DNA from: Megaera_A sp965233855
Lineage (GTDB): Bacteria > Pseudomonadota > Alphaproteobacteria > Rickettsiales > Rickettsiaceae
Assembly (NCBI GenBank): GCA_965233855.1
Contig: OZ247586.1
Coordinates: 620,001 to 684,000 of the forward strand
Direction of reading: 5' to 3'
DNA length: 64,000 bases
The notes beneath the pieces were generated by a model, which searched no databases, was not told the origin of the DNA, and saw only the letters and a list, made by a program, of their open reading frames with translations. A program made the position numbers and the translations under genes. Positions 28,294 through 38,200 of the stretch are shown here, piece by piece (within the stretch, counting starts at the first letter, position 1; the number at the start of each line of letters is the position of its first letter).

Positions 28294-28685
28294 TTAAAGA
28301 CATGGACCACTAATACTCTTATTTAAGTGAAGATCTTTATGCATTTCTTTTTCATTCTGATGATCTATATGTTGTAAATGTTTATTTATGTGGTCAATCG
28401 GCATGAAAGAATGATTATGATTCTCCTTTAAATACTTTAAATAAGCAGTAGAATCATGGAATACATGGTGGTCTATTGAAACAGTCCGGTTATTTCCTAA
28501 ATCCTTTAGACTCATATCTATTTTTCTTCTATGATGATTCACACAATTACTATGCAAATCTTCATATATTTTTTTCATATTACTTCCATTATTCTTTAAA
28601 TCACTAAATAATTTATTATCATTTATTATCTTGTGTTCAATAGCATGATCTATTGCTTTTTGCACGCGCTCCACTCCTCCTAATG
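28294..28685 (-). pseudogene. Unknown His-rich protein fragment, 5' truncated by IS
   Basis: The frame of about 130 residues (VERVQKAIDHAIEHKII ... DHINKHLQHIDHQNEKEMHKDLHL) ends at 28294. Its first codons come from the IS end at 28686, so the true start is lost. It is rich in His and Lys and predicted mostly helical. I do not recognise the family. A protein of a mobile or conjugative element is possible but unsupported. Confidence 0.35.
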
Positions 28686-29545
28686 GCATCGTCAAGTTAA
28701 CAAATCGATTGTATAAAAAGGCGGTAATCTTAGATTTTAGGCAGCAAGAAGCCCTTGAGTAGCTTCATCCCAAATTGCCTTAGCGTAATTAAATGCAGAT
28801 CTTTGGTCAGTGGCATTTTGTGTATAGCGTCCAACGTCAACAGCAAATATATTTCTAATCTTACCCATTAATGACAATGTATTTTGTACTCCTTGAGGAG
28901 ATTTGAATTTAATTGTTATCTTTTCCTTTTTTCGAGTGGGTTGATGCGCATTTTCCACTCTATTATTTAATCCTTTATGAGAACGGTGATCAGACTCAGA
29001 ACACATACTGCGTATCGGTTTAATATAGGATCTGAGTTTATCTGTAACTATCACTCTTGGAGCTGGATAACTTCCTAATAAACGCGTCAAAAAACGTATA
29101 GCTGCTTTCCTGTTTTTACGTTTCTGTAGAAACACATCTAGCTCATAACCATCAGAATCAACAGCTCTCCATAATACGAAATATTCACCATTAATTCTTA
29201 TCGTCATCTCATCCAAATGCCATTTGTCCTTTGGCCTGCGTTCTTGTTTCTTGATTACTTCCTTGAAGTGAGATGCAAACTTATAACACCAGGATCTTAT
29301 CGTCTCGTGACTCAATATAATACCTCTATATGCCATCTGTTCCTGAATATCACGATAGCTATGATTGAAACGGTGATATAGCCAAACTACATGGCTGATT
29401 ATTGATACCGGAAAACGATGTCTCTTTGGAGCTTTATGCATATTCATCAACATTCAATTATTCCTTTTAATTGTTTCAATTAGAATAATTCATTATAATC
29501 CTAGGCTCAACTACTTTCATTCAGGACATCTTAACTTGACGATGC
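28686..29545 (-). mobile_element. Second IS6-like element (IS-B copy 1)
   Basis: An 860-bp element with about 15-bp inverted repeats (GCATCGTCAAGTTAA) and one intact transposase gene. It is unrelated in ends to IS-A. It has no 8-bp target duplication (flanks TCCTAATG and TCAAAATC). With the inverted copy at 30817-31676 it encloses 1,271 bp that include hicAB. Confidence 0.92.
28737..29453 (-). CDS. IS6-family DDE transposase (IS-B)
   Basis: 238 residues, identical to the product at 30909-31625. A helix-turn-helix region (SYRDIQEQMAYRGI, then HETIRSWCYKF) precedes a DDE core with D in WHLDEM, D in VIVTDKL and E in NRVENAHQPTRKKEK. The latter stretch is characteristic of IS6/IS26-type enzymes. 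The gene is intact. Confidence 0.93.
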   Translation of the reverse strand: MLMNMHKAPKRHRFPVSIISHVVWLYHRFNHSYRDIQEQMAYRGIILSHETIRSWCYKFASHFKEVIKKQERRPKDKWHLDEMTIRINGEYFVLWRAVDSDGYELDVFLQKRKNRKAAIRFLTRLLGSYPAPRVIVTDKLRSYIKPIRSMCSESDHRSHKGLNNRVENAHQPTRKKEKITIKFKSPQGVQNTLSLMGKIRNIFAVDVGRYTQNATDQRSAFNYAKAIWDEATQGLLAA

Positions 29546-29680
29546 TCAAAATCGTCCTTTGCAAGAAAAGGCAACGTATTTACTTCTCTGACATTTAGGG
29601 CAACTATACTTTTTAAAACCTAAATGCTTTGTTCCACATGCTAAAATTTTATTCACATTGAATGTAATCGAGTCTCTAAG
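29546..29680 (-). pseudogene. IS91-like transposase zinc-finger remnant
   Basis: About 36 codons on the minus strand read VNKILACGTKHLGFKKY then SCPKCQRSKYVAFSCKGRF, with the Cys spacing of the zinc-binding N-terminal domain of IS91/ISCR-type transposases ('CGT..LG...Y.C..C......SCK.R'). The frame ends at the IS-B border, and nothing of the catalytic domain is left. Confidence 0.6.
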
Positions 29681-30129
29681 TTTGCAATATTTTTAGTGAA
29701 ATCGAAGCCAATTTCCTTGGTCTAATAAAATTGCTTTTATTGAGATACCCTGACCAATTATTTCCATACATTATTCTGGTTACTTAATTCTAACTTTTAT
29801 ATTACTGATTGTAGAACTAATTTTCAAGGTAGGGGGGGTTAGGCTGCCACCAAAGGTGGCTTATCTTGATTCATCTTTTTTATTGTCTAAGCCAAAAAAA
29901 GTAGTTATCGTATAATTCTATTACCTGGCAATGTTTTAATTATAATGCATTCCAATCTGGACTAGGTTCCCCACCTAGTCTAATTGTTTATCTCAAATTT
30001 TTCTTTTTATAATATAAGTGTATATATAGAGTGTACTCTATTCTTACAATATAACTATTGGAAAGAAGGTAACTAAAATTAGTTGCATAATGAGCTTTAT
30101 TAGCATATAATATTTTTATAAAGATAAAA
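29681..30129. other. Non-coding stretch inside the IS-B bracket
   Basis: 449 AT-rich bases with no convincing gene. Notable items are a GGGGGGG run near 29832-29838, rare in this composition, and a GC-rich hairpin at 29846-29860. The last 100 bases must hold the hicAB promoter. Confidence 0.4.
29846..29860 (+). terminator. Small GC-rich hairpin
   Basis: GCCACC-AAA-GGTGGC forms a 6-bp GC-rich stem, followed about 15 bases later by CTTTTTTATT. It could be an intrinsic terminator, but the gap to the T-run is long. Confidence 0.35.
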
Positions 30130-30393
30130 ATGTATTATGAGTCAACAAGAAAGCTAATTGTTAAATTTAAAACAAGTTCTAAGAATTTTAGCTGGCAAGA
30201 GCTTACAAAATTACTAACAGGACTAGGTTTTGTTGAAATGCCTAACAAAAAAACTGGTGGTTCAAGGAGGAAATTTTTTAATAAAAACAGAAATGTTATT
30301 ATTAACCTACACAAACCTCATCCTTCTCCACTCTTAAAAGAGTATGCTGTAAAACAAGTTAAGGACAAACTAATTGAAGAGGAATTAATATGA
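30130..30393 (+). CDS. hicA: HicA-type toxin (mRNA interferase)
   Basis: An 87-residue protein of the HicA/YcfA family, which cleaves mRNA through a dsRNA-binding-like fold. Segments TKLLTGLGFVEMPNKKTGGSRRKFF and INLHKPHPSPLLKEYAVKQVKDKL match the family. In the usual GSH motif the His is replaced (GGSRRKF), as in a subset of HicA proteins that keep LHxPHP instead. Whether it is active is open. It overlaps hicB by four bases, the standard toxin-first order. Confidence 0.85.
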   Translation: MYYESTRKLIVKFKTSSKNFSWQELTKLLTGLGFVEMPNKKTGGSRRKFFNKNRNVIINLHKPHPSPLLKEYAVKQVKDKLIEEELI

Positions 30394-30752
30394 ACAAGAA
30401 TGATTTTGTAGAATATAAAGGATATAGCGGTTCAGTGCACTTTGATTCTGAGCAAGAAATATTTTATGGTAAAATAGAATATATAAGAGATTTAGTAAAT
30501 TTTGAAGCAACTGAGTCTAAGTCAATAATTCAAGAGTTTAAGAACGCTGTTGATGAGTATTTAGAAGACTGTATTACTCTTAACAAAACTCCAGATAAAC
30601 CATTTAAAGGATCATTTAATATTAGGATTACTCCAGATTTACATAGGGAAGTAGGGATGTATGCATTACAACATGATAGAAGTATAAATCAAGTTGTGAA
30701 ATCTGCTATAAAAGAATTTATAGAAGAACATCAATTTAAATCTTCAGTCTAA
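30390..30752 (+). CDS. hicB: HicB-type antitoxin
   Basis: A 120-residue protein with an N-terminal HicB domain (YKGYSGSVHFDSEQEIFYGKI, then the SIIQEFKNAVDEYLEDC helix). A C-terminal ribbon-helix-helix DNA-binding part (FNIRITPDLHREVGMYALQHDRSINQVVKSAI) follows. It neutralises HicA and probably represses the operon. The pair lies between two inverted IS-B copies. Confidence 0.9.
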   Translation: MNKNDFVEYKGYSGSVHFDSEQEIFYGKIEYIRDLVNFEATESKSIIQEFKNAVDEYLEDCITLNKTPDKPFKGSFNIRITPDLHREVGMYALQHDRSINQVVKSAIKEFIEEHQFKSSV

Positions 30753-30816
30753 TAGTTTTTTTGGTTTGATCTTTGGAAATACGGGCAAGGTGAAATCCAA
30801 ATTATTACTGATAATA

Positions 30817-31676
30817 GCATCGTCAAGTTAAGATGTCCTGAATGAAAGTAGTTGAGCCTAGGATTATAATGAATTATTCTAATTGAAACAATTAAAAGGA
30901 ATAATTGAATGTTGATGAATATGCATAAAGCTCCAAAGAGACATCGTTTTCCGGTATCAATAATCAGCCATGTAGTTTGGCTATATCACCGTTTCAATCA
31001 TAGCTATCGTGATATTCAGGAACAGATGGCATATAGAGGTATTATATTGAGTCACGAGACGATAAGATCCTGGTGTTATAAGTTTGCATCTCACTTCAAG
31101 GAAGTAATCAAGAAACAAGAACGCAGGCCAAAGGACAAATGGCATTTGGATGAGATGACGATAAGAATTAATGGTGAATATTTCGTATTATGGAGAGCTG
31201 TTGATTCTGATGGTTATGAGCTAGATGTGTTTCTACAGAAACGTAAAAACAGGAAAGCAGCTATACGTTTTTTGACGCGTTTATTAGGAAGTTATCCAGC
31301 TCCAAGAGTGATAGTTACAGATAAACTCAGATCCTATATTAAACCGATACGCAGTATGTGTTCTGAGTCTGATCACCGTTCTCATAAAGGATTAAATAAT
31401 AGAGTGGAAAATGCGCATCAACCCACTCGAAAAAAGGAAAAGATAACAATTAAATTCAAATCTCCTCAAGGAGTACAAAATACATTGTCATTAATGGGTA
31501 AGATTAGAAATATATTTGCTGTTGACGTTGGACGCTATACACAAAATGCCACTGACCAAAGATCTGCATTTAATTACGCTAAGGCAATTTGGGATGAAGC
31601 TACTCAAGGGCTTCTTGCTGCCTAAAATCTAAGATTACCGCCTTTTTATACAATCGATTTGTTAACTTGACGATGC
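30817..31676 (+). mobile_element. IS-B copy 2, inverted partner of 28686-29545
   Basis: An 860-bp copy, same length and apparently the same sequence as copy 1 but in the opposite orientation, with the 5' ends of both transposase genes facing inward. It is inserted in a group II intron remnant on its right side. There is no target duplication, and the outer flanks of the pair do not match either. Confidence 0.92.
30909..31625 (+). CDS. IS6-family DDE transposase (IS-B)
   Basis: Same 238-residue protein as at 28737-29453, with intact DDE residues. Identity of the two copies indicates recent duplication or gene conversion. Confidence 0.93.
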   Translation: MLMNMHKAPKRHRFPVSIISHVVWLYHRFNHSYRDIQEQMAYRGIILSHETIRSWCYKFASHFKEVIKKQERRPKDKWHLDEMTIRINGEYFVLWRAVDSDGYELDVFLQKRKNRKAAIRFLTRLLGSYPAPRVIVTDKLRSYIKPIRSMCSESDHRSHKGLNNRVENAHQPTRKKEKITIKFKSPQGVQNTLSLMGKIRNIFAVDVGRYTQNATDQRSAFNYAKAIWDEATQGLLAA

Positions 31677-32278
31677 CGTCAAAAGCAGCAGGACATAGAG
31701 TTCTCAAATCCATTACTAACTTTATCCATCAACGATTGAAGTTACGTGTCAACGCCACCAAAAGTGCTGTTGATAAAGTTGCCAACAGAATCTTCCTTGG
31801 CTTCACAATCAGAAATAATGGATCAATTTCCATCGCTAAAGCATCAATACGGAAATTTAAGGACAAAGTCCGAAGAATTACTAGGCGCAATAGAGGTAGA
31901 AAACTTGAACTCATTATCAAAGAGCTTGCACAAACAACCAGAGGTTGGTTCCACTATTTTAAAATTAGTGAATCTGCATCCTTGTTTAAGCAGCTTGATT
32001 GTTGGTGTAGAAGGAAAATTAGATGTTATCGACTTAAGCAACGTAAACGAAAGTACTCCATCAAAACCTTTCTGCATAAGCTCGGCGTACCCCAGCAACA
32101 GTGCTGGAACCTGGCCTGTTCAGATAAAGGGTGGTGGAGAATGTCGTTGAATAATGTCATTCACAGGGGTATGAACCTTAATTGGTTTGAACGCAATGCC
32201 TACTTCTCTCTTCATGAGGCGTTTGGTAAACATAAGTCTGAAACCGCCGTATGCGACATCGCACGTACGGTGGTGTGA
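31677..32278 (+). pseudogene. Group II intron reverse transcriptase/maturase, C-terminal remnant
   Basis: About 200 residues correspond to the end of an intron-encoded protein. They start in the last part of the reverse-transcriptase domain (LKLRVNATKSAVDKVANRIFLGF). The maturase domain X follows (KDKVRRITRRNRGRKLELIIKEL, GWFHYFKISESASLFKQLDCWCRRKIRCY) and then a basic tail. The catalytic YADD part is gone, removed at the IS-B border, and the apparent start codon comes from the IS end. Confidence 0.88.
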
Positions 32279-32311
32279 GAGGGAGTCTCTGTAAAGGGGA
32301 TATCTACTCGA
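32235..32311 (+). ncRNA. Group II intron 3' end (domains V-VI)
   Basis: Directly at the end of the maturase frame lies ACCGCCGTATGCGACATCGC followed by ACGTACGGTGGTGTGAGAGG. This has the pattern of bacterial intron domain V: CCGTATGCGA pairing with TCGCACGTACGG, then GTGAGAGG. A domain VI-like stem and the ending TCTACTCGAT, typical of bacterial intron 3' ends, follow at about 32311. Transposase coding sequence starts right after. Confidence 0.75.
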
Positions 32312-33100
32312 TTGATGCTATTATTTGTAGATGAAAGCTACACTGATGATTCGCTATTTACGGCAGTACGCAAAAGAGCTTTTAGTATAATGCCAAAGGA
32401 TAGCATACATAGTGTTGGACAATTATTAGTGGATAAACCTCGTTTAAAAAGAGAATTTAAATGGTTGCAGGTCTATAAAAACCAACACAAGCACAAAAAG
32501 AATTTACGCCCTCTTTTTATGAAGCTAAAATTCACAAGTGAGTCTGAAAACAATCTTGTTATAAAGTCAGCAGTATGGTTACAAAATATATTTGCTCAAG
32601 ATGAACGTCTTTCAAAGCTGATTATAGATGATTGCCCTAAAGATATGGTACCAAAATACTTGCAGAAATATCTATCAGACGCTAACGGACAACTTATAGC
32701 TAATCGTTATGAATATTGGCTTTATTCTAAACTCAATGGGCAAATGACTAATAACCAAATTAATGTCGATGACAGTAATCTTTACGGTTCTTTTAACAAG
32801 GAATTAGTTTCTATCGAGCAAAAAAAACACATTCTTAAAACACTAGATATACCATGGTTTACATTACCATTAAGTAACCGGATAGAAACATTAAAAAAAG
32901 AATTAAATGCTTTATGGACGTTATTTGGGCAAGGTCTTATGAATGGTAAGTTCAAACATCTTGAATATAACAAAAAAACTCAGAAACTTTCACATTTAAA
33001 GCCCCCGCCTGATAATAACAAAAAATTACAAAAAAAGTTTTTTAAACAAATACCCTTTTGTGAAATAGATGATGTATTAAAAATTGTTGATAAATATTAA
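32312..33100 (+). pseudogene. Tn3-family transposase, middle part (3' exon of intron)
   Basis: 262 codons resemble the N-terminal to middle region of DUF4158-type Tn3 transposases: KRAFSIMPKDSIHSVGQLL, NLRPLFMKLKFTSESENNLV, LQKYLSDANGQLIANRYEYW and SLEQ-like SIEQKKHIL. The frame starts at the 3' boundary of the group II intron with no translation signal. This suggests the intron interrupted this gene. It stops at 33100 before the catalytic DDE part; a C-terminal part of a related gene is at 7642-8506. Confidence 0.75.
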
Positions 33101-33114
33101 TCACTATATTTTCT

Positions 33115-33384
33115 ATGATAGCTGAACTGGAAAGAGATTTTATCTCTGAGCGCCCTAAAGAAGGGCTTCGTGCTAGAGCAGCAAAGGGTATAAAATTAGG
33201 AAAACCAAAAGGAGTGTTGCAGAAATCTATGTATGATAAAGATAAGGAACAGATTTTTCATCTACACGCACTTGGAGTACCAATAGGTAAAATCATTTCT
33301 ACACATATTAAATATGGAAAATATTGGTCATTAAAAAATTATATAGAAAAACGCTATAAACCTAATGAAATGCAGACAATATGA
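33115..33384 (+). pseudogene. Serine resolvase, C-terminal remnant
   Basis: 89 codons beginning MIAELERDFISERPKEGLRARAAKGIKLGKPKG, the E-helix and hinge of resolvase/invertase recombinases, followed by a helix-turn-helix-like end. The catalytic Ser domain is missing. It is probably the resolvase of the Tn3-family element next to it. Confidence 0.85.
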
Positions 33385-33651
33385 TCTAAACTATGAAATT
33401 TTAAAGAGCTGTTATTAACAGACGATAGTGCAAATGTAATATATTGGATATTATTTTATTAAAAAACTCTCTGTATGCACTAGAAACAAAGGGTTTGTCG
33501 GTTTTATGAATAGCTTTTACTAAATCAGAAATTTATCAGGTTAAGGCTTAGAACCCCGAATAATTTTATTAGTTTTCTACTAAATATAGTATGCTAATGA
33601 TAATAAAATTATGATTTTTTGCTATTTGCAACAGAGCCTAAATTACTACTA
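33385..33651. other. Spacer between mobile debris and the peptide cluster
   Basis: 267 AT-rich bases with no gene. It separates plus-strand mobile remnants from the minus-strand end of the peptide operon. An inverted pair AATAATTTTATTAG / TAATAAAATTAT near 33560-33612 might serve in termination, but this is weak. Confidence 0.3.
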
Positions 33652-34353
33652 CTAGCTATTGATAGTATTTCTTATTTCTATATTCATATTTTTGTTAGGT
33701 AAAGCTATAGCAGCACAATAGTTTTTTTCTAAAATATCAAGATTACGTATAATAAAATCCTGTTTAATATTACCTACTCTATCAATAATTTGATTAAAGT
33801 TGTTTCTAAAATTAATTTCTATCGTATTAACAGGAAAATAAAATCCTTTACCCAGAGCTTTTATATAAGATTCTTTACTGACCCATATTTCAAAAAACTT
33901 TTCTATTTTTTCTAAATATGATAATTTATTTAAATGGATTAGTTCTTTATTTGTTAAAATCAATGAGTTTATTACATTAGCATCTATTTTTCTTTTAAAT
34001 TCAATATCTATTCCTATAACTGTTCTAGCAAAAGCAACCAAAACAATATTATGCGCATGGGAAATATTAAATTCAATGCAATTTTTTTCTGGAAATAACA
34101 TAGGTTTCTGATATTTATTATAAAATAAATCTATACCATCAAACGATTTGCCTAGATATTTCTTCAATTGTTTTCTAAGTATATATCGCCCTAATAAGAA
34201 CCTTTTTTTATCTTCTAATTTCAGTAAATTATTTACTTTCTTTTGTTCGTTTATGCTCAATGTAATATAAAAATCATCATACTCACACTGTGATAAATCT
34301 ATTGAAGATTTATAAATATGAACTACGTTTTTAGGTAAAACAATATCAATCAA
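33652..34353 (-). CDS. Sfp-type 4'-phosphopantetheinyl transferase
   Basis: It transfers phosphopantetheine from CoA to the Ser of carrier domains, switching the synthetase on. The 233-residue protein has the family motifs: FNISHAHNIVLVAF (residues 95-108), GIDIE with Mg-binding Asp116 and Glu118, and WVSKESYIKALGKG with Glu161 and Lys165. The length fits the Sfp/Gsp group rather than AcpS. It is last in the minus-strand operon, 12 bases after the cupin-type gene, and is presumably dedicated to the five carrier domains of the neighbouring synthetase. Confidence 0.93.
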   Translation of the reverse strand: MIDIVLPKNVVHIYKSSIDLSQCEYDDFYITLSINEQKKVNNLLKLEDKKRFLLGRYILRKQLKKYLGKSFDGIDLFYNKYQKPMLFPEKNCIEFNISHAHNIVLVAFARTVIGIDIEFKRKIDANVINSLILTNKELIHLNKLSYLEKIEKFFEIWVSKESYIKALGKGFYFPVNTIEINFRNNFNQIIDRVGNIKQDFIIRNLDILEKNYCAAIALPNKNMNIEIRNTINS

Positions 34354-34365
34354 TGTATACCCTCA

Positions 34366-35265
34366 TTAGAGATTTAATTTTTTCAATAAAAATTTATAAG
34401 CTCTTTGACCCATCGTATCCGAACAATATAATTTACCTTTAAAAGGCTGTTTTAATAAGCCGTTCCAAATAAAGTTTTGTAAAAAATTTAACCAAGATAA
34501 AACACCTGATCTATATAGAAACATTGTCATTACCAGTAATCCAATAGGTTTTCCATACCAACAATTTAGCGAAATAGAATCTTTTGGCGAGTAAATATAA
34601 TGATACCAACCTTTAGGAATAAACAAAACATCACCAGCATTGATTTTACCTTCATAGATAGTAGCTAGTTTTAGTTTAGGAAACTTTTTAAAATCAGGAT
34701 CCATTGGATTAACCTGTGTTTTGCTAAAATTATCAGAAAGTGGGTAAAGATATTTTGTATTCTCAGGCGGAGCTAAAAAAACTTTCTTTGTGCCATAAAT
34801 TTGAGCCAAAAAATTATCATTATAATCGAAATGTAGGCCAGACCTTGTATTAAAACCTAACCATAGATTAGTGTTTATTTTTTTATCATGGTCATTTTCA
34901 GGTATTAAATTATAAAAATCGTAGTCTTGCTCTATGCCTTCCATTAGACTTATATCACTCTGAGCAACATAGCAGCTAGTACTATTGGGCATTAATTTAA
35001 TGAAATTTCCTAACTTCATTATCCTTGTATGGCGCGATTCTTCCTCGTATAAATAAGGAGATGAATCGACAGGTAAGTCATGATTTGTTTCAACTGATAT
35101 ATCGCCATACTTTTCCCTAAAGAAATTGGGGTTCCATGAAGTCATTGCTCGCCAGTTATCAATTCCCCCAGAAATAATGATAGGAACTAAATCTTTATTT
35201 TTAGATCGGTCAAGCATATCCGTAGAGTAATTTTGTACATGTAATATTTTTTTATTCACACTCAT
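34366..35265 (-). CDS. JmjC/cupin-8-type Fe(II)/2-oxoglutarate oxygenase
   Basis: The 299-residue protein is of the cupin-like (JmjC-related) family that includes hydroxylases of peptidyl or free amino acids. Iron ligands are visible as His145 and Asp147 in SGLHFDYNDN and His222 in PKGWYHYIYS. The beta strands IYGTKKVFLAPPENTKYLYP and INAGDVLFIP are typical. It lies 10 bases after the synthetase gene in the same operon, so tailoring of a residue of the peptide (for example beta-hydroxylation) is the likely job. The substrate is not readable from sequence. Confidence 0.8.
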   Translation of the reverse strand: MSVNKKILHVQNYSTDMLDRSKNKDLVPIIISGGIDNWRAMTSWNPNFFREKYGDISVETNHDLPVDSSPYLYEEESRHTRIMKLGNFIKLMPNSTSCYVAQSDISLMEGIEQDYDFYNLIPENDHDKKINTNLWLGFNTRSGLHFDYNDNFLAQIYGTKKVFLAPPENTKYLYPLSDNFSKTQVNPMDPDFKKFPKLKLATIYEGKINAGDVLFIPKGWYHYIYSPKDSISLNCWYGKPIGLLVMTMFLYRSGVLSWLNFLQNFIWNGLLKQPFKGKLYCSDTMGQRAYKFLLKKLNL

Positions 35266-35275
35266 AATATATACC

Positions 35276-38200
35276 TTAATTATATAATGTTTTTCTTTTT
35301 GTTATTGCCTGAGTTATTATCTTTTCTTCTTTTAATATCGTACTGTGTGATGAGTTTTCTAAGTTTATTACATTAATATTAGATGAATTTATAACCTTAT
35401 CAACATTGTTATGTTCAAGAGAAATTGAATATTCATATATCAATTTAAAATTTTCTATTTTAAAAGTTGTATCACATAATAACGCTTTAAATAGCATAAT
35501 TTCAGTATAATTTAAGTTAAGGTAGTTTATCTGCTTTTTAAGCAATGCTGTCTCAACATCAATATTTTCTACAATTTTTTCTATATGAGACTCATCATAT
35601 CCATTTATATTAGCATATTCTCTATAGTCAGATTTAAGCTGATTGAGATCCAGATTATTTCGCAAAGAAAGCAAATAATCATCATCTAATATTACATCTA
35701 GCAAATATAATTTAATTTTTTTATTATGTCTCTTTTCTAGAATATAGGCAATTTCTAAAGCTAGTTGTCCACCTAGCGACCACCCAAGAATATGGTAGTC
35801 CTTCTGATTTGTTTTAATCATTATTTGATCAATATGTTCCAGATAATACTTAGCTAATTCAGATAAATTCGTGATTTTCTTTTTATTATATAAATTATAC
35901 GAATCAACACCATAGCAACTAAAATTATCTGCTAATTTATCTGCAAGAGAAGCATAAACTTCGCATCCAGCAGCACCTGGGTGAATCATAAATAAATTTG
36001 GTAGTTCATACGTATAATTTAATTTTACTATAGCTTGATATATATTCTTAGTTTGAGCAATTCGTAGAGCTAATGATTGTACTGTTCTATTAACAAATAT
36101 ATCAACTACTCTCAAATTAGATTGATATAAATTATTTATCTTACTTACTAGCTTTATTGCCAATATGCTATTGCCACCTAATTTAAAAAAATCATCATTG
36201 ATACTAATCATTTCAGTAGGTATTCTTACTACTTTAGAATAAAAAGCGCTAATTTCTGTTTCTAATTCATTTCTAGGTGATAAATAGTTACACTGCTTTA
36301 TTTCAGGTGTTGGTAATTTATCTTGATCAATTTTACCATTAATATTAAGTGGAAACTCTGTTAGGTGAATAAAGTAATTTGGCACCATATATTCAGGCAA
36401 TTTTTGCTTCAAATATCCTATTAATTCATCTTCATGAACACTGATGTTAGATACATAATAAGCCGCTAAGTATTTATTATGCCCTTGCTCACTAACTATA
36501 ACAATAGCCCGCTTTATTTCTTTATAATGAGACAAAATAGATTCTATCTCACCTAGCTCTATCCTATAACCTTGGATTTTAACTTGATTATCTTTACGCC
36601 CTATATATTCCAGCTGACCATTCCTCAAATAACGAACAAGGTCACCTGTTTTATATATTCTTTCATTCTTATTAAATGGACTAAACATAAATTTTTCTTC
36701 CGTTAGCTTAATATTATTTAAATATCCTGCTGCAAGACAGACTCCACCTATATACAATTCTCCGACTGCTCCAATTGGTAATGGTTGCAATCCATTATCT
36801 AAAACATAAAGTTTGTTATTATTGTATGCCTTACCTATTGTTACTGTACTATCTGGATAAATTTGTGATACACATACTCCTACAGTAGATTCAGTGGGGC
36901 CATATTCATCGTATATTTTTAAGGATCTATACTGTTTTCTATCCAATGGTTCTAATATAGCATGACAAAATTTTTCTCCACCGACTATAACCTTCTCCAA
37001 ATTCATCAAATATAAATTATCAATCAGCAATTCAAAGTAACTTGGAGTTAGCTTAATAAAGTTAATATTATTTTTGATTAAATGTTCAGTGTATAGATCT
37101 AGGTCTTTTACATCTCCATCGTATACTATAATTTGCCCTCCAAGAGATAGCGGACATATTGTCGTAGTAACAGTTAAATCAAACCCCAAACTAGTAGAAT
37201 AATCAACTTTATCGTACTCAGAAATACCTATATGTGAATTGATATTATAAATATAATTTACAACGCTAATATGATTAATAATAGTGGCTTTAGGATTGCC
37301 AGTTGTTCCAGAAGTGTAGATTAAATATGCAATATTAGAACTATCAGTATATGATGTTGGGTTGGCACTCGATTGTACATGCAGTTTTCTTACTGTAGCT
37401 TCATCATCTATCAATAGAATATTATTTCCACTAGAGAATTTCTTCTGATATTTTTCATTTGTTATTATTAGTTTTGATCTACTATCTTGCAATATGTAAT
37501 CTATTCGCGCATCTGGATAATTAGGATCAATTGGAACATATGCACAACCAGCTTTTAATACTGCTAATATAGATATTAATGTATAATGACTACGATCTAT
37601 ATATATAGAAACAAAATCATTATCTTTTAAACCGCACTCTTGCCTCAAATAATGCGCTAAACGATTTACTTCACAATTCAACTCATCATAGCTAAGATTT
37701 ATATCTCGATAAGTTACCGCAATATTATTCGGAGTTTTAAGAACTTGTTCCGTGAATAGGTTATCTATTGTTTTATCCTGTGGATAATCTGCTGAATTAT
37801 CATTCCACTCTTCTATTATTTGCTTATATTGTTCATTACTTAAGTAATGAACATCTTGGGTTGATATAATTTGCTCAAGTAATCTCTCCATTAAACTTAG
37901 TATTTCTAGTATAGTTTCCTTATCAAATAATTCGCTTGCATATTGCAATGTTATTACTAGACTATTGTTTTCTTCGTAGGCTAATATACCAAGTGGATAA
38001 TCTGATTTTTCTAAACCCTCCTTAAATCTTATTCTTAATTCTTTATAATCATCTAGTTTAGGTTCTGGATAATTCTCAAATACAAATAACGTTTCAAATA
38101 AGCGCTTTCCTTCTTTTTGTAGTGATGATAGCTCTATATTGCTCCTGATATTAATCTCATTTATATCAGATTGAATTTTTCGAATAGAGTCTATTATATC

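Noticed and set aside
31746..32150. A 134-residue plus-strand frame overlapping the maturase remnant
   Set aside because: It overlaps a recognisable maturase domain in another frame and has no similarity of its own.
34366..35265. Cupin-type gene as a lysine demethylase-like epigenetic effector against the host
   Set aside because: The JmjC-like fold alone does not support this, and its place within the NRPS operon makes tailoring of the peptide more likely.
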